From contig JASANG010000756.1 of assembly GCA_030248215.1 (NCBI GenBank), positions 1-64,000 on the forward strand: a stretch of 64,000 bases of DNA, in the 5' to 3' direction. Under the pieces are notes generated by a model, which was not told the origin of the DNA, did no database searches, and saw only the letters and a list, made by a program, of their open reading frames with translations. This DNA is from Enoplolaimus lenunculus (Eukaryota; Nematoda; Enoplea; Enoplida; Thoracostomopsidae). This document shows positions 1 to 11,187 of the stretch, piece after piece (position 1 is the first letter of the stretch; each line of letters starts with the position of its first letter). The position numbers and the translations under genes are program-made.

Positions 1-691
1 TTCATCTGACATGTTTATTTAAATTAAACTAACAAAAATATCCTATGCGGTTTATATTTTTATGTAAGTTGATACGATCAGAGGATTTTTGTCCAGTCGG
101 TTCATTTTATACTTCAATTTTGGGCCTAGTTTTGCTTTATTGCTGTTATCAGCAGGCGTAAATTCATTTGACCGAAAACACTAAATCTTTATAGTTATTT
201 TGTTGCAAAAATGACTCCAAATTGTTAATGCCTCAAGCTCACGTGAATAAAACGTGACCAAAATAATTCACAAATACGTGAATTATAAGAGCATGGTATG
301 ACGGTGGTGTTGCCAAACATTACCCAAACCCAATTGCGTGCTATACATCCGTTTGGTTTATGTACATTTGAAATAAAATTCAACTTAAAAAATATAACTT
401 AGGTTAAAACCTTATAAAATTTTTAATTTGTTATTTAAAATGGTTTTTATGTGTTGTATATTTATTTATTTATTTATTTATTTTCTACACATATATAATG
501 TTTACTGTACATTATACATTACTTGATATTTTTAGAATCACAACATATGGCTTCCAAAGAAGAAAGAGTTGGTTCAGTTTCGTGTGAGTTCACAATTTCA
601 AATCTGTTTGAATGTATTTAAAAATTCATTTAATTTGTGAATCAGATACAATATGGGCTGAAAGCAAATGCTTAAGTGTGCTTAAATTTAA

Positions 692-946
692 AGTCAATTC
701 TTCACATGTTGGTTATTTTGGTTTGAAATTAAAAATGCTCTCGAGTCGGGTGACAGTCTTTTTAAAAACTACAATAGCGACAAAACGCATTATCTACTTT
801 ATACGTCTTACTGCCAGCTCTGTACGCTTACTGGAGCAAAACATTTTAAGAAGAATACGAAGGGATTACGCACTATTTATCGGCATGTTAAAACTTTACT
901 AGGGGACCACAGTTTGAATGTAGTTCAGGCCCTCGGAATTTTCTAG
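692..946 (+). other. Open stretch with a C2H2-like spacing, unassigned
   Basis: There is no in-frame ATG, but the frame is open for about 84 codons. It has balanced composition, including KNYNSDKTHYLLYTSYC, CQLC and then RHVKTLLGDH. The C-x2-C followed by two histidines recalls a BED or C2H2 finger, as in hAT transposases and some host factors. It lies just past the 3' end of the receptor gene on the other strand. I cannot find flanking exons and do not name it. Confidence 0.2.
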
Positions 947-1045
947 CTACTTCCTCGATCCAGGGCTGCGGCTACGGTATGAAAAGTATCTGCACCCCGA
1001 CCTGTGCGCTGGGCCCTCAGGATGGTGCCACGGCATTGCTGTCAT

Positions 1046-4000
1046 CTAAACACGTAGACATGCCATCATAACGAATATGTACAGCGATAAAAATATTATA
1101 AACAACAAGCATCGCATCGCACGAGCACTTGTTTCCCATTTCCGGCGACATTCGGATCCATTTTCGCTTGAACTTGAAATTGACGGCGGTGAAATTGATG
1201 TTTCATCGTTATTTTTAAATTCTGTCACATTTGACTCGAACGAATTTGTTGACGAATTTGTGACAAACATACACGGACAAACGCGTGCTATGAAATTGAA
1301 AAACTGATTAAGCCAATGTGGCGGTGGAAGAGCTGTTTGATGTGACGCCAGAACATCGAGACACGCAACAACGACCAGAATAATACATGTAAACGCCAAG
1401 TTGATGCTGTAGAATACGACTGAAATATTTTGAAAATGCAGTAGAATTAGCTACAGGCTAATTTGCATAATTAATTAAACCTAAATTAGGACTTTCCACA
1501 ATATTTCACTAATTATTACAGTTATAAGCAATCTCATTTTAGCATTAAAGGGTTTTTGGGTGCGACAAATCTAAATACACTGTGTACAAATCTCCGAAAC
1601 CGATACTTGAGTAGTTAGCTAATAGATAATTTGCATATTAGCATAATTTATAAGCCTAAATTAGGACTTTTTACAATATTTAACTAATTATTAAGGTTAA
1701 AGCAATATAATTTCAGCACTAAAGGGTTTTCAGGTGCGAGGAATTTGAATAAATTGTTTACAAACCTCCAAAACCGATAATTGAATCGTTAGCTAATAGC
1801 TAATTTGCATATTAGCTTAATAATTGACAAGACAAATTTAGGACTTTTTAAATTATTTCAATAATCATTAGGGTTTACTGAAGGTTTTTGGTGCGAGGAG
1901 CACTCTAGGCCACTCTTCTGCGTTGGTCTACGCAATGTATAACCCAAAAACAGTCTTAAAAATAAAATGTGTGTACTTTTTACATAAAGTACACTCAAAA
2001 TATTATTTCTATTTAAGAAAAAATTTCATACATTTAAGAAATATAATTAGCGAGGTGCACTTGAAAAGTATTTCTGTTATAACAGAAAACATTTCAGAAA
2101 AGTTTTGAAATAAAGTCTGAAACTAAAATTTTCCAGTTATTTTTTGAAAAAATTGTCTTAAATCTCAGAAAAACTTGTCAGATTTGGGTGAGAAAATACG
2201 TTTCCGAATAAATTTAGAAAAACTTTTTTGTGTGTACTTAGCATACTACAAAACTATAAAAAATCGTAGACTAAATTACCAATATTAGGCGTGGTTTTTC
2301 CTGCTGGTGGCAGGTTAGCTTGCAGAGTAATGATCGACAGAAACTGTAGTGCAATGCTACAAATAAGTGCCCATATTTGACAACGCATACTTATCATCAA
2401 AAATGACGTTAAAGTTACAACAACGCATGCGACGCAAGGTGCAATCAATTGAGCGGATAAGTATGACTTTCTTCGTTGTAATTTGAGACACATTTGAAAT
2501 TCAGTCGTTTGCACGTCGTAAGGATCGTCCTTCCAATCAGCGCGCACTTTAACTGAATATTGATTTGTATCCAATAAAATGTCTTCGATATTCCAGTTTG
2601 GCGCATGAACTTCATCCAATGATCGATGAGCTGTCCGTTGAGCGAGTTCGCTAACTACGAAACGTACGGTGTAGTAGCGTTTATCATCAAGTTGAAAACA
2701 ACATTGTTGCCTATCTGAAGGGTAAGAACTGTAGTCGAATGGGCACATTGTAGTGAGTTCCACGTTGATCCACATGTAAACCTGGCCTGTGTAGTTTGAC
2801 GCAAGACTGGTCCACTTTGTACTTCGTGTTGTCGGACTACCATTAGGTCTGAAACAGTTTCGGTGCTGCATATAGTGCATGAATTGAATACAAACATATA
2901 AAAAATAACCAAAAATGAAAAATATTTGCAAATATAAATTTAAAGTATTGCGTAATATTTCATAATCTCTAAAATTCTTTTTTTGCAAGTTTTACTAACC
3001 AACTCCTTATAACAGCTGGACGCCATATACTGCATTTAAACTAACATTATTACATTGTTTCGATCAAATAGAACGTTATGCACTGTTCAAATTTAATAAA
3101 GTACACAGTCTGGGGTCACTTTTAAAAAGGCGCAATTTGTCGATAAACTGAGTAAATGAACGAAAACGGGACCCGCATCGTCCATTCTTGAACAACAGGA
3201 AATATATATCGGAAAACCACGACAGGATCCAAAAATGAAAACAAAAACGGCAAAAACAAAAAATACCCGAAGTATTCCACTACACAAATCCGGGCGGTAA
3301 CACCAGAATTTAACCTCGACGTAAATCTACCTTGGTCAGTTTTACCAAAAACAGCCCCGACCACAACGTTTTGGAAGTATAATTAGTTTTGAAAAAGCGG
3401 TTTCATAAACAGCGAGTACTATTTAAATATAGATGTCTACAAGAGCTTAGTATATAAATTCAATACAAATACATAAAGAAAAAAATAGTTTTACACCGTC
3501 GAAAAATGGAAAGTGCAGCTAAAACTAGCATTGAAACGCAAGCATTACACAATGTCGGGCATAATGTCAATCAGGCTCAAAATTCAAGTTTTAGTGCCTA
3601 GGTAAACCACTCAGCGACACAAACTACGCACGCGTTCAGCGAGATGGTACATTTTTTAACAGTGATGGAACAAAATATAGCGCCGACTCCAGTGTAAACA
3701 TGCGGCATCTAATGTAGTTTGGGGCGAGTTTGTTTAGACCAGTTCTGTCTATGAGCCAGAATGCTGTAGCTCAAGCTGTACAGGTATTGAGATATCGACC
3801 AAAATATTATGTATTTCATTTTGATACAAGAAAAGTTTGTAGCAAAATATATCTGTAAAACAATTTTAGCAAAAGGTGGACATTTACTTAGCTTAAGTGG
3901 CTTTAACATGTAATATTAAGAGACGTTTGTAAACACCGACACATCCGAGTCCATTACCCAACATAGACTTGAAAATGAACGTCGTATGGTGCTGTGCGAT

Positions 4001-7000
4001 TGGCGATGAACTATCGGACCAGATGGTATCGAACCCGGGCCTCCCGCTTGCAAGGCAGATACGCTACCCACTACACCACTCGTCGGTGATATCACAAGGC
4101 CGATTGCACCACGGTATTACAGCTGACTCCACTTATGGTGTAATTTCCATGATTACTTACGCATTTTGGTGAATGAGTCGCGGTGCCCAAATTTGAATCC
4201 AGTAAAAGTTTAACCATGTTACGTCCCATTCATCTTTGTCCCATGCCAGTCGACTATCGTTCCAAGTCTGAAAGCAGTCAAATTATTTCTTCATGTATTA
4301 TAACTTTTGTGGAGCATAAACACGCCACTTTTAAGCATGCAAACTCGTAGATACAAATTGTGCGCAGATATTGAAATTTTAGCAAGCTAAAATTTATGCA
4401 AATGATGTTTGATTTTAATTAGTCATGCATACGAACTCGCGTTTTAGAGGTGTCTTACTACTTACCTGGCCCTATAGACTCAGTAACTGCATAAAAATGA
4501 CGTCCTAGAATTGAATCGCTAACCCATATCCTATACTGACTTCATATTTTAATACTGCCCTGTCACATTACAAACTAATGAAACTTATGCACCGTCTACT
4601 TGAACTCGAATACGTAGTTATGCTGAAAAATAAGACAACTTTTCCTTAATGCAACGAAACGAAGTGTTTGAACACTACTTGTGGTTTGGTTAAATATATA
4701 TCTAAACAAGTACTTACGAAAATTTGCTAGTGGCTAATTCAGTGTGTCTCGGCGAAACATATAGTTTTTTAAACTAGAATTATTTAAGTAATTTTGCGAG
4801 GCGCCTTTATATTGTTCTAAGGCGTCAAAGTAAACGTTGTAAATTATGTTTTTTACTTCAGTAATTGCGTCGAGGGCACAGATAATTTTGACTATTTCAG
4901 CAGATGAAATAAAAAACAGTTTTCAACATTTCCGGTTGGGAAAACTTCCCCCATCGTTCACCGCTTTTAAATGTAAATCCACTGGCGGACGGTTCATAAA
5001 GCATAGACTTACAAGCACCAATCGCCCATGCATCGTTGTTTCTTGTGTACTTTCTCGCTGAAAATAAAATTGCAATAAATGCCAATCAACCATTTTTTGG
5101 TGTTTGACATAAACCGTTTGTTTTGCTTCAAAAGAAGTTAACTTTTTAAAATTTTCATTTTTATTTTTAACATCCGATCGGGTGACATTTTTTTAGCTTT
5201 AGTGTGATAGGAGGAGCCTGGAGCGTATTTCTATTCATGCAAAATTTAAGCAAACAGATTTAAACTAATGTCATCCAGATACAAAGGAAAAGCTCGTGTG
5301 TTTTGACTGTAATTATTTTATTGGTTTGACAAGATTTTTAAGAAAGACTCAAAGTTCATTTTTTATCTTTGTATATAAGCTAACGTGTTATGTAGCTGGT
5401 TTATAACCAACCAACGTTAGACTTGCAGGTGAAAATTGGGGTCTTTTCGGTTATTCCCCCAGGCCGCGTTTGCCCAAAAGTGGTCGGACTTTGAAGATTT
5501 TTTGCATATTTGAATGGTTCGCGAATTTTTCTCAGGGTACAATACTCCTTTTGCCCAAGACAAGCTTATAGCTATCGTGTATAGGTAGAAACAATGTCCA
5601 GTGCTAAAACGCTAAAAGGTTAAAGCTGAGAGTGCATGAACCTCGTGCTAAAACATACTGTTTTTAAAATGTTTTGCATACTTGTAATATGTAATACAGT
5701 AGTGATGTACCGGGAAACTTGGATTGAATAGGGTCGGCATTGGAAATACTAGTGGTTAATAGTGCACCCTTGTGTGGTATATAATTTGAGAACACTAATA
5801 AGTAGCGCTTATTTCAAGCGTTAAATACAAACTTACCACTTCGACATGAGTCAAATGAAATGATTCAACTTCGACTTCGTTTACTAAGAATGCATTCACA
5901 GCTTGTGTTGAATTGTCGTATGTCTTTGCGATATGAGATCTCAATTTCCAAGCCTTTTCGCCTGAAAACCAAATGAAGCATATGCGGTTTACAGTTGCGA
6001 TGTCTTTACTGATTTTAGATTAAAACTAAGTACAGTTACGCCATATCTAAATGTTTTATCTATTTTCGATGTCATTAAACTGCGAGTATTCAGAAATTGT
6101 TACGTCCGACATTCAGGCAATAATGCTTTGGTTATATGCCTTTGAACCTTGGAAGAGTTGTTTTCAAGTAATGGATTTAATAATCGAGATCACATAATTC
6201 AAGCCCTCCAACCAAAAATGAAAATTTTGTATTAACAATTAGTACTAAATTTAGCGGATGGCTTTTCGCTCGTTCGACCGTGAAGTTTTGCACTGTTATA
6301 AGTTGTATATTGCGCGTTCTCCTCGTCGAACATTCCTGAATTGGATGCTGCACTTACCTCCTTGACAGGATCGACACGACCGTCTGCAATTTGCCATCAT
6401 CCAAGCGCCGTTCGTTTCGCATTCTCCTTGAGTTGCCCAAATTGGACATTTGGGATCGTTATCAGTACATCCTTTGTCACCCGGCGAGATGCCATGATCA
6501 AGAAAAATAGGTTGTTCTGAAACAACAAACCTTTTTGTTCACAAAAGAATATTGCTTGAACTGGTCTGTATCAGTTACAGTATGCCGTAGGACAAATCAG
6601 TTGTCGATTTCTATGAAAAAGCATGTAGCGGATGTTAAACTTTTCTTTGGAGATGAAATGTTAAATGTTACAAAGGAACGTTTCGCTCTTCTAGGCTACC
6701 CTTGCTTCGCTCTACGTGGAGGAATAGTTGATAAATCGAGTTATAAAGTGGTGTTGGACTGGTGCATGAAAATATAAATGAGCTTTTTCATTGAGACCAT
6801 ACAATTAAAACAATATTTGCACATTTTAAAATAAAGAAACAGTTTGTTATAATTTTGATATCTGTTAATAAACCCAAGCATATCATTCATTGCCTTTATC
6901 CAAGAGTGTCTGCTGGAAATGTAAACTGAAGCGGCAAGCCGACAATATGTAGGAGAAATGACACGGAATAATAACGTTCTGGTTTCAAAGGCAATGAAGT

Positions 7001-7156
7001 TTGAGCGGTTAATGTTATGAGAACGCTACCGCTACTGCTTCAAAGGTGACGCCCTCAGTCTACCTTCCCTGAAATACTTGCGAGGTCCACAGCCTTACCA
7101 ATTGCGTACGAGAGGTGAACGATCACCAAAGTGATATATCCTAATAGTATTGCCAT
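1046..7156 (-). CDS. Cys-loop ligand-gated ion channel subunit with N-terminal ShKT domain (8 exons, about 486 aa)
   Basis: Inferred exons, 5' to 3' on the minus strand: 7156-7099, 6516-6358, 5961-5837, 5057-5013, 3186-3107, 3029-2996, 2865-2280 and 1419-1046. They sum to 1461 nt with consistent phases. Residues 1-19 form a hydrophobic signal peptide (MAILLGYITLVIVHLSYAI). Residues 36-70 are a six-cysteine ShKT domain. Residues 74-129 resemble the alpha-1 helix and first strand of pentameric receptors. IWRP follows at 157-160. The Cys-loop is C208-C222 with 13 residues between, and W258 lies in loop C. M1 is about 303-325, M2 about 329-349, followed by NLPPAG, M3 about 364-388 and M4 about 466-484. 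The protein should sit in the plasma membrane as one subunit of a pentamer; its ligand is unknown. No vicinal Cys pair is seen in loop C, so it is not a classical alpha subunit. Exons 5 and 6 (3186-3107, 3029-2996) are the least certain: donor GTGTAC is weak and the usual W-x-D motif is not seen. Confidence 0.8.
1440..1890 (+). repeat. Internal units of the TTATTGAG-type repeat, in the receptor's last intron
   Basis: Two to three imperfect units of about 190 bp occur, each with a variant of GCTAATTTGCATATTAGC, CCTAAATTAGGACTTTTT, TTTCACTAATTATTA and then AAAGGGTTTT. The same units occur at 21.9-22.9 kb and, inverted, at 39.1-40.1 kb. Confidence 0.75.
3187..5012 (-). other. Large receptor intron without other recognised genes
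   Basis: Apart from the tRNA-like copy I see no gene here. A short plus-strand frame beginning MESAAKTSIETQALHN at 3506 closes after about 30 codons and could not be assigned. Confidence 0.4.
4016..4087 (-). repeat. tRNA-like sequence (Ala-type, probably tRNA-derived SINE or pseudogene)
   Basis: On the minus strand it shows an A-box-like TAGTGGGTAGCG, an anticodon loop CTTGCAA (anticodon TGC) and the B box GGTTCGATACC. The T and acceptor stems pair poorly, so it is unlikely to be a working tRNA. It lies within intron 4 of the receptor gene. Confidence 0.5.
6358..6516 (-). other. Exon encoding the ShKT domain of the receptor gene
   Basis: The exon is bounded by TTTCAG and GTAAGT. Joined to the signal-peptide exon (donor GTAAGG, phase 1) it reads EQPIFLDHGISPG and then six cysteines in ShKT order. 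Recognisable pieces are CTDNDPKC, CPIWATQGEC, GAWMMANC and CRRSCRSC. ShKT domains occur in many secreted nematode proteins and are named after a sea-anemone potassium-channel blocker. The domain fills most of one exon with both boundaries in phase 1, an arrangement that suits exon shuffling. The exon was missed by ATG-to-stop ORF listing because it holds no long ORF of its own. Confidence 0.8.
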
Positions 7157-7904
7157 TAGCTTGTTGCTATATCATCGGGACAATGGGTTTTACACGAAAC
7201 AACTGTTCAGTTCACATTTATTATGAGCTATTTTCAAAACTAATATATAAAGTTATTTTTAGTCTCTCTATTGAAACAAATTAAATCAAAACTACAAACT
7301 TCTATAAACAGGCACTTATTTTAGTACGACTGCCTACAAAGCAAAATCTCGACCACACAATACGACCGCTGCAGCACAAATGTTTTGCATTAGCATTTGT
7401 GTTTTGTAGAAATTGTTTATAAATCGATGTTTAGCTTAAAATGACCCTCTTGAGTTAATATTTCAATAAAATATATCCTAAGAACGCATATCTGTTTGAT
7501 AGTATACGAATCATTATTGGAAAAAGACTAAGTTACGGGACGTGTTGTTTTCCCTCGGATTGCAACAGACTAGGCATAGGAAAGTATTCAGCTAAGGTTA
7601 GGCTTCATTTTAGACTTATTCTTAAGTGTAAAATGCCAAGTATTCCCGTTCTGGGATACAAATTCACGTCGTCAACAAGTACACATTGGATAGTATGTCT
7701 ATGCAAAATGACTGGTTATATCTTGTAATTTTCTATTAATGTTTAGGTATATTTTGAAAACTAGACTTGGTTTGATTTTTTATACTGCCAAATTCAGTGT
7801 TTCAGCATTCAACGCATACAAAAAAACGAATTAATACCAATTGTTCAGCGTGCTTTTTGCGTAAAAGCAGAAAACACAATCTCCCTTGTTTACGTTCATC
7901 GAGT

Positions 7905-8127
7905 GCGCGGCCCATGTTGCTTAAAGGGGCGTCCAGGTTTCTGGTGGGTCTATAAAAGAGTAGGTTTAGATTCTACATTACATTTTTTGCTTAGGCTTAG
8001 GCTTAGGCTTAGTCTTAGGTCAATAAGCTTAGGAACTCATTTTTGCAACGCTTAGGAGGCTTAGGCGTAGGCTTAGGAATAGGCTTCATCAACTGTTACG
8101 CCCCTTAAAGTAACATTGGCCGGGTGC
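7905..8127. mobile_element. Foldback element with TTAGGC repeats in its loop
   Basis: Left arm 7905-7931 and right arm 8099-8127 are imperfect inverted copies of CGGCCAATGTTACTTTAAGG followed by GGCG. The loop includes GTCCAGGTTTCTGGTGGGTC and a run of TTAGGC-like units. Related arms occur at 11671-11700/12282-12311 and 25742-25830. Confidence 0.65.
7989..8086 (+). repeat. Interstitial telomere-like TTAGGC repeats
   Basis: Three and a half perfect TTAGGC units (7991-8012) are followed by degenerate units (CTTAGG, TTAGGCG, TTAGGAATAGGC) to 8086. TTAGGC is the nematode telomere motif. Unique sequence on both sides shows that this is not a chromosome end. A further degenerate GCCTAA-like run lies at 27121-27210. 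Confidence 0.8.
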
Positions 8128-9316
8128 ACAATATTATACCTTACCCTCCTAACACGCAAACTTAAGCCTAAACCTAAATCAGAGTAAAGCCGTAGTAATG
8201 TTATAATCTGAAAATTGTGAAAACTAAGGGGACAAAGTGTACAAGAGCTGAGCAATTTATGCATACATTTGGTTTGAAAAAACGTTTATTATAGTGTATT
8301 ACGTTATAGTCTGAGGCGAACATCAGTTGATTTTATCGCAAATTTTTTATTATTTTTATAGCACAATTATGTAAAGATTGCTGTTTTCAAATTTAATACG
8401 TATATACATTGTTTTATCGCTAAGAAAATGCCCTCGTTGTTGCGATATGCTTCGCTGCAGGGCAATATTTTCAAAGGGCTAACTTGTCAAAAACCCCAAA
8501 CCATAATTTACGAAACCAAAATATAAAGTTTTAACGAAATTTTGTGCCTGTTTTGCCAAATTTTGTTTTCAACTAATTAACGTATAGGCGAGGTCAGCTA
8601 GCAAATTATCAATGGCACATGATTGTTAGGCCGTTGTATTTGAGCTTGTTGACAATAAAATAGAAATTGTCATTAATTTTAAATAAAAACTGCAAATTTT
8701 ATATTTTTAATTTTATATTATAAGCTGCATATACGTCTCGCGACGGCATTGTTTCATACATTGGCCAGCAAATCCAAAGCGAGTCACCGATTTCATTCAC
8801 GACTCATCAGCAAGGATCAATACTGAAATTTGGTACAATTAAACGCTAAAATGCGTTCGGATACGTGCTCGCGAGATTTTGTAGTATTACATACCGCGCT
8901 GCCTTGCAGGTATGTCTGAGGTGTCAGCCCATACCTCTCAAAAAATATTGGCGTGTCGCTGAATCCCGAAAAATTCAATAAAGCAAATGTTTCGTATTGA
9001 AATTTAGTACGTTTAATGCACAATAATGTGCACTGGTTTCACATTTTGCACTGGTTTCACGCTCGCTTTGCTCTCAAAATGTTTGAAATTACTCTGCCTT
9101 ATATTTGACTCTTGACTGCATACCAAAGGCTGATTCGACATCGGGACCTCGGATTTAATGGTTCCTGTGTTTGGGGTTAACTGCTGACCTCCTGTCTGAC
9201 TCCCCAGGAAAAAATCGTTGCCGTGTTTGTGTTCGCCACTGGCTGTTTGCAATGGCGATTTGCTGGAGCAAAAAGGTTTTATCCCTGGCTGCTTTAATGT
9301 TAACATATGTAGTGTA

Positions 9317-9753
9317 CTGTAGTGTCCAGAATAAGAGGGGGGTAATAAGAGGGGTTCCCTTTATGAGTCCCAATCAATAGGAGTCAGTATCACTAGTAAT
9401 AGTGTGTAAGCGTGTAGAGTCCCTAAACTTTAATTAGAGTCCATATCTCAATTATCCCTAATCGTAGCGCATAACTGACTTCAGGACCAAATAATTTGAG
9501 CTTGAAACTTTAAAGCGTACTTAAATTTTGAATGTACATTCCTAAGTACAACCTTGCTTTATCACTCAAGCCATTGACACAAGACAAACGTTTAATTTCT
9601 CGGATAGTTGCAATACCGGAGATATATCAGTAACGAAGGGTGGCGGAGGGCGGGTTGAAAATAAATAACAATCCGTAATTGAATAACAGGGGGTACCCTT
9701 TGGAGAGGCCAAATCAATATCAGCCACCCTCTCTCCTGTTCGGGTCACTACAG
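9317..9753. mobile_element. Tc1/mariner-type MITE, TA-flanked (437 bp)
   Basis: Terminal inverted repeats CTGTAGTGTCCAGAATAAG and CGGGTCACTACAG are flanked by TA at 9315-9316 and 9754-9755. Internal stretches such as AGAGTCCCTAAAC and ATATATCAGTAACGAAGGGT recur at 46042-46469 and 58646-59087. It encodes no transposase. Confidence 0.8.
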
Positions 9754-11187
9754 TAGTTTTTATGGTATATCGGTTTTCGCAGTTATATATATATGCAAGT
9801 TTGAGATATTTTAAAACACAAAAACCAGGTCAGTAATCCGCAATGCAGTACATATATACACAGTAGTGATTCAGTAAAACACAAAATTGACAACGGTAAA
9901 ACTCAACTTTTTTACTCAATTCACAGATACTAAAACAGCGTTATATTTTCTTCAAAAACATGAGTTGCCCAAAGACAACACCTGAGATATAATATTTTGT
10001 TATATTTTTTCAGCAGAAAGTATACCATTGAAATCTGTAGTGAAAACTCCCTTTTAGTATTAACTCTGTCACAACGCAGTAGTGTTGCGTTCTGTATTAA
10101 ATCAATTTATTTTATTTTACGCACAGTTAAAGAAGAAAATTGTGAGTAAAGAACGTTATTAGGAACAATTTGAAAACGAAAGTAGGCACACTGTACATGA
10201 AATAATTTGTCTGTCATTAATAATTTGGTATATGTAATTTAAAACTACCATCTGGTTTGCAAGAAGACGAAAAAACGGCCGTTTACTGCATTCTGGTTGT
10301 TCAAAACTTAGTTTCTGGATACAGATCGAATAGTATTTTTTATTTTTAATTTTCAGCATATACAAGGAAGTACAAAACCATGTGCGACTGTTTACAAAAA
10401 ATTGAACTTAACACGAATTCGGCAATCATACTTTAGGGTTCCAGGTCACAGCAACATGGCAATATTTTTTGAGCTATCGTCCTAACCCTTTAAGCACCGC
10501 TTGGTTCATATCTATAGCACGAGACGTAAAACAAAGGAAAGTTTGCGGCATATAAATGATTGACGTAATTGATATAATGCGAGGTTCACAATAATCATGT
10601 TAACGGTGCTACAAAATCTCTTTAAAGACCAGAGCTATCACGAGATCACTTTCAAAACGAACGAGTGATAGTTCTGGCCTATAACAGATTTCTCTTTTCT
10701 GGGCTGTAAACTGATTTCTCTTATATAGGGGCCGGGCTATTAGTTGTCAGCACATTTCTCGAAACTAGGTGATAGTCATGGGCTATCACAAAATTTTACC
10801 TCATATATATTTATATCCATAACACACATTATTTATTTGCGCGTTATGAACCTTAAAACATCGAAACACAAATTTAATTTCATGATTTTGCTACCTTCTA
10901 AAATTTTAAATGTAGGACCAGTTCGGAAGCTGACTCACCAATTGTTTTTTTTTTTAATTTTTGATATCCTCTGTTTTTCAAGTCTTGTATAGGAACATCT
11001 ACGTTATACTGCACGCGCTATTGCAAAAAATGTCTGGGTCTGAGTAAGGCCCGACGTCGTTTTAACACAGTCTATACGAGACCAATATAAAGTCCGGTTG
11101 TCCGTTACGAGGACGTAAAGACATATTGCACTGTGTTCATATAGCATCGCAAACATACATAGCACAAACACATATGTATACTTATTT
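9754..11187. other. Non-coding stretch, no gene recognised
   Basis: The stretch is AT-rich with short ORFs only. A local inverted repeat around GAGCTATCACGAGATCAC and GAGTGATAGTTCTGG (10630-10680) is visible. Nothing else can be supported. Confidence 0.4.

Noticed and set aside
612-902. 96-codon ORF beginning MYLKIHLICESD
   Set aside because: No family and AT-driven composition. The overlapping frame with CQLC looks more protein-like.
3093-3364. Minus-strand ORFs of 64 and 80 codons near receptor exon 5
   Set aside because: They read across the inferred exon in other frames; neither shows receptor motifs, whereas the third frame (FRSFTQFIDKLRLF) fits the expected region.
3506-3600. Short protein beginning MESAAKTSIETQ
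   Set aside because: It closes after about 30 codons, has no recognised family, and lies inside a receptor intron on the other strand.
4016-4087. Functional tRNA-Ala gene
   Set aside because: A and B boxes and a TGC anticodon loop are present, but the T and acceptor stems do not pair well.
7989-8086. Telomere at this position
   Set aside because: Only a few TTAGGC units, with unique sequence and genes on both sides, so it is an interstitial tract.
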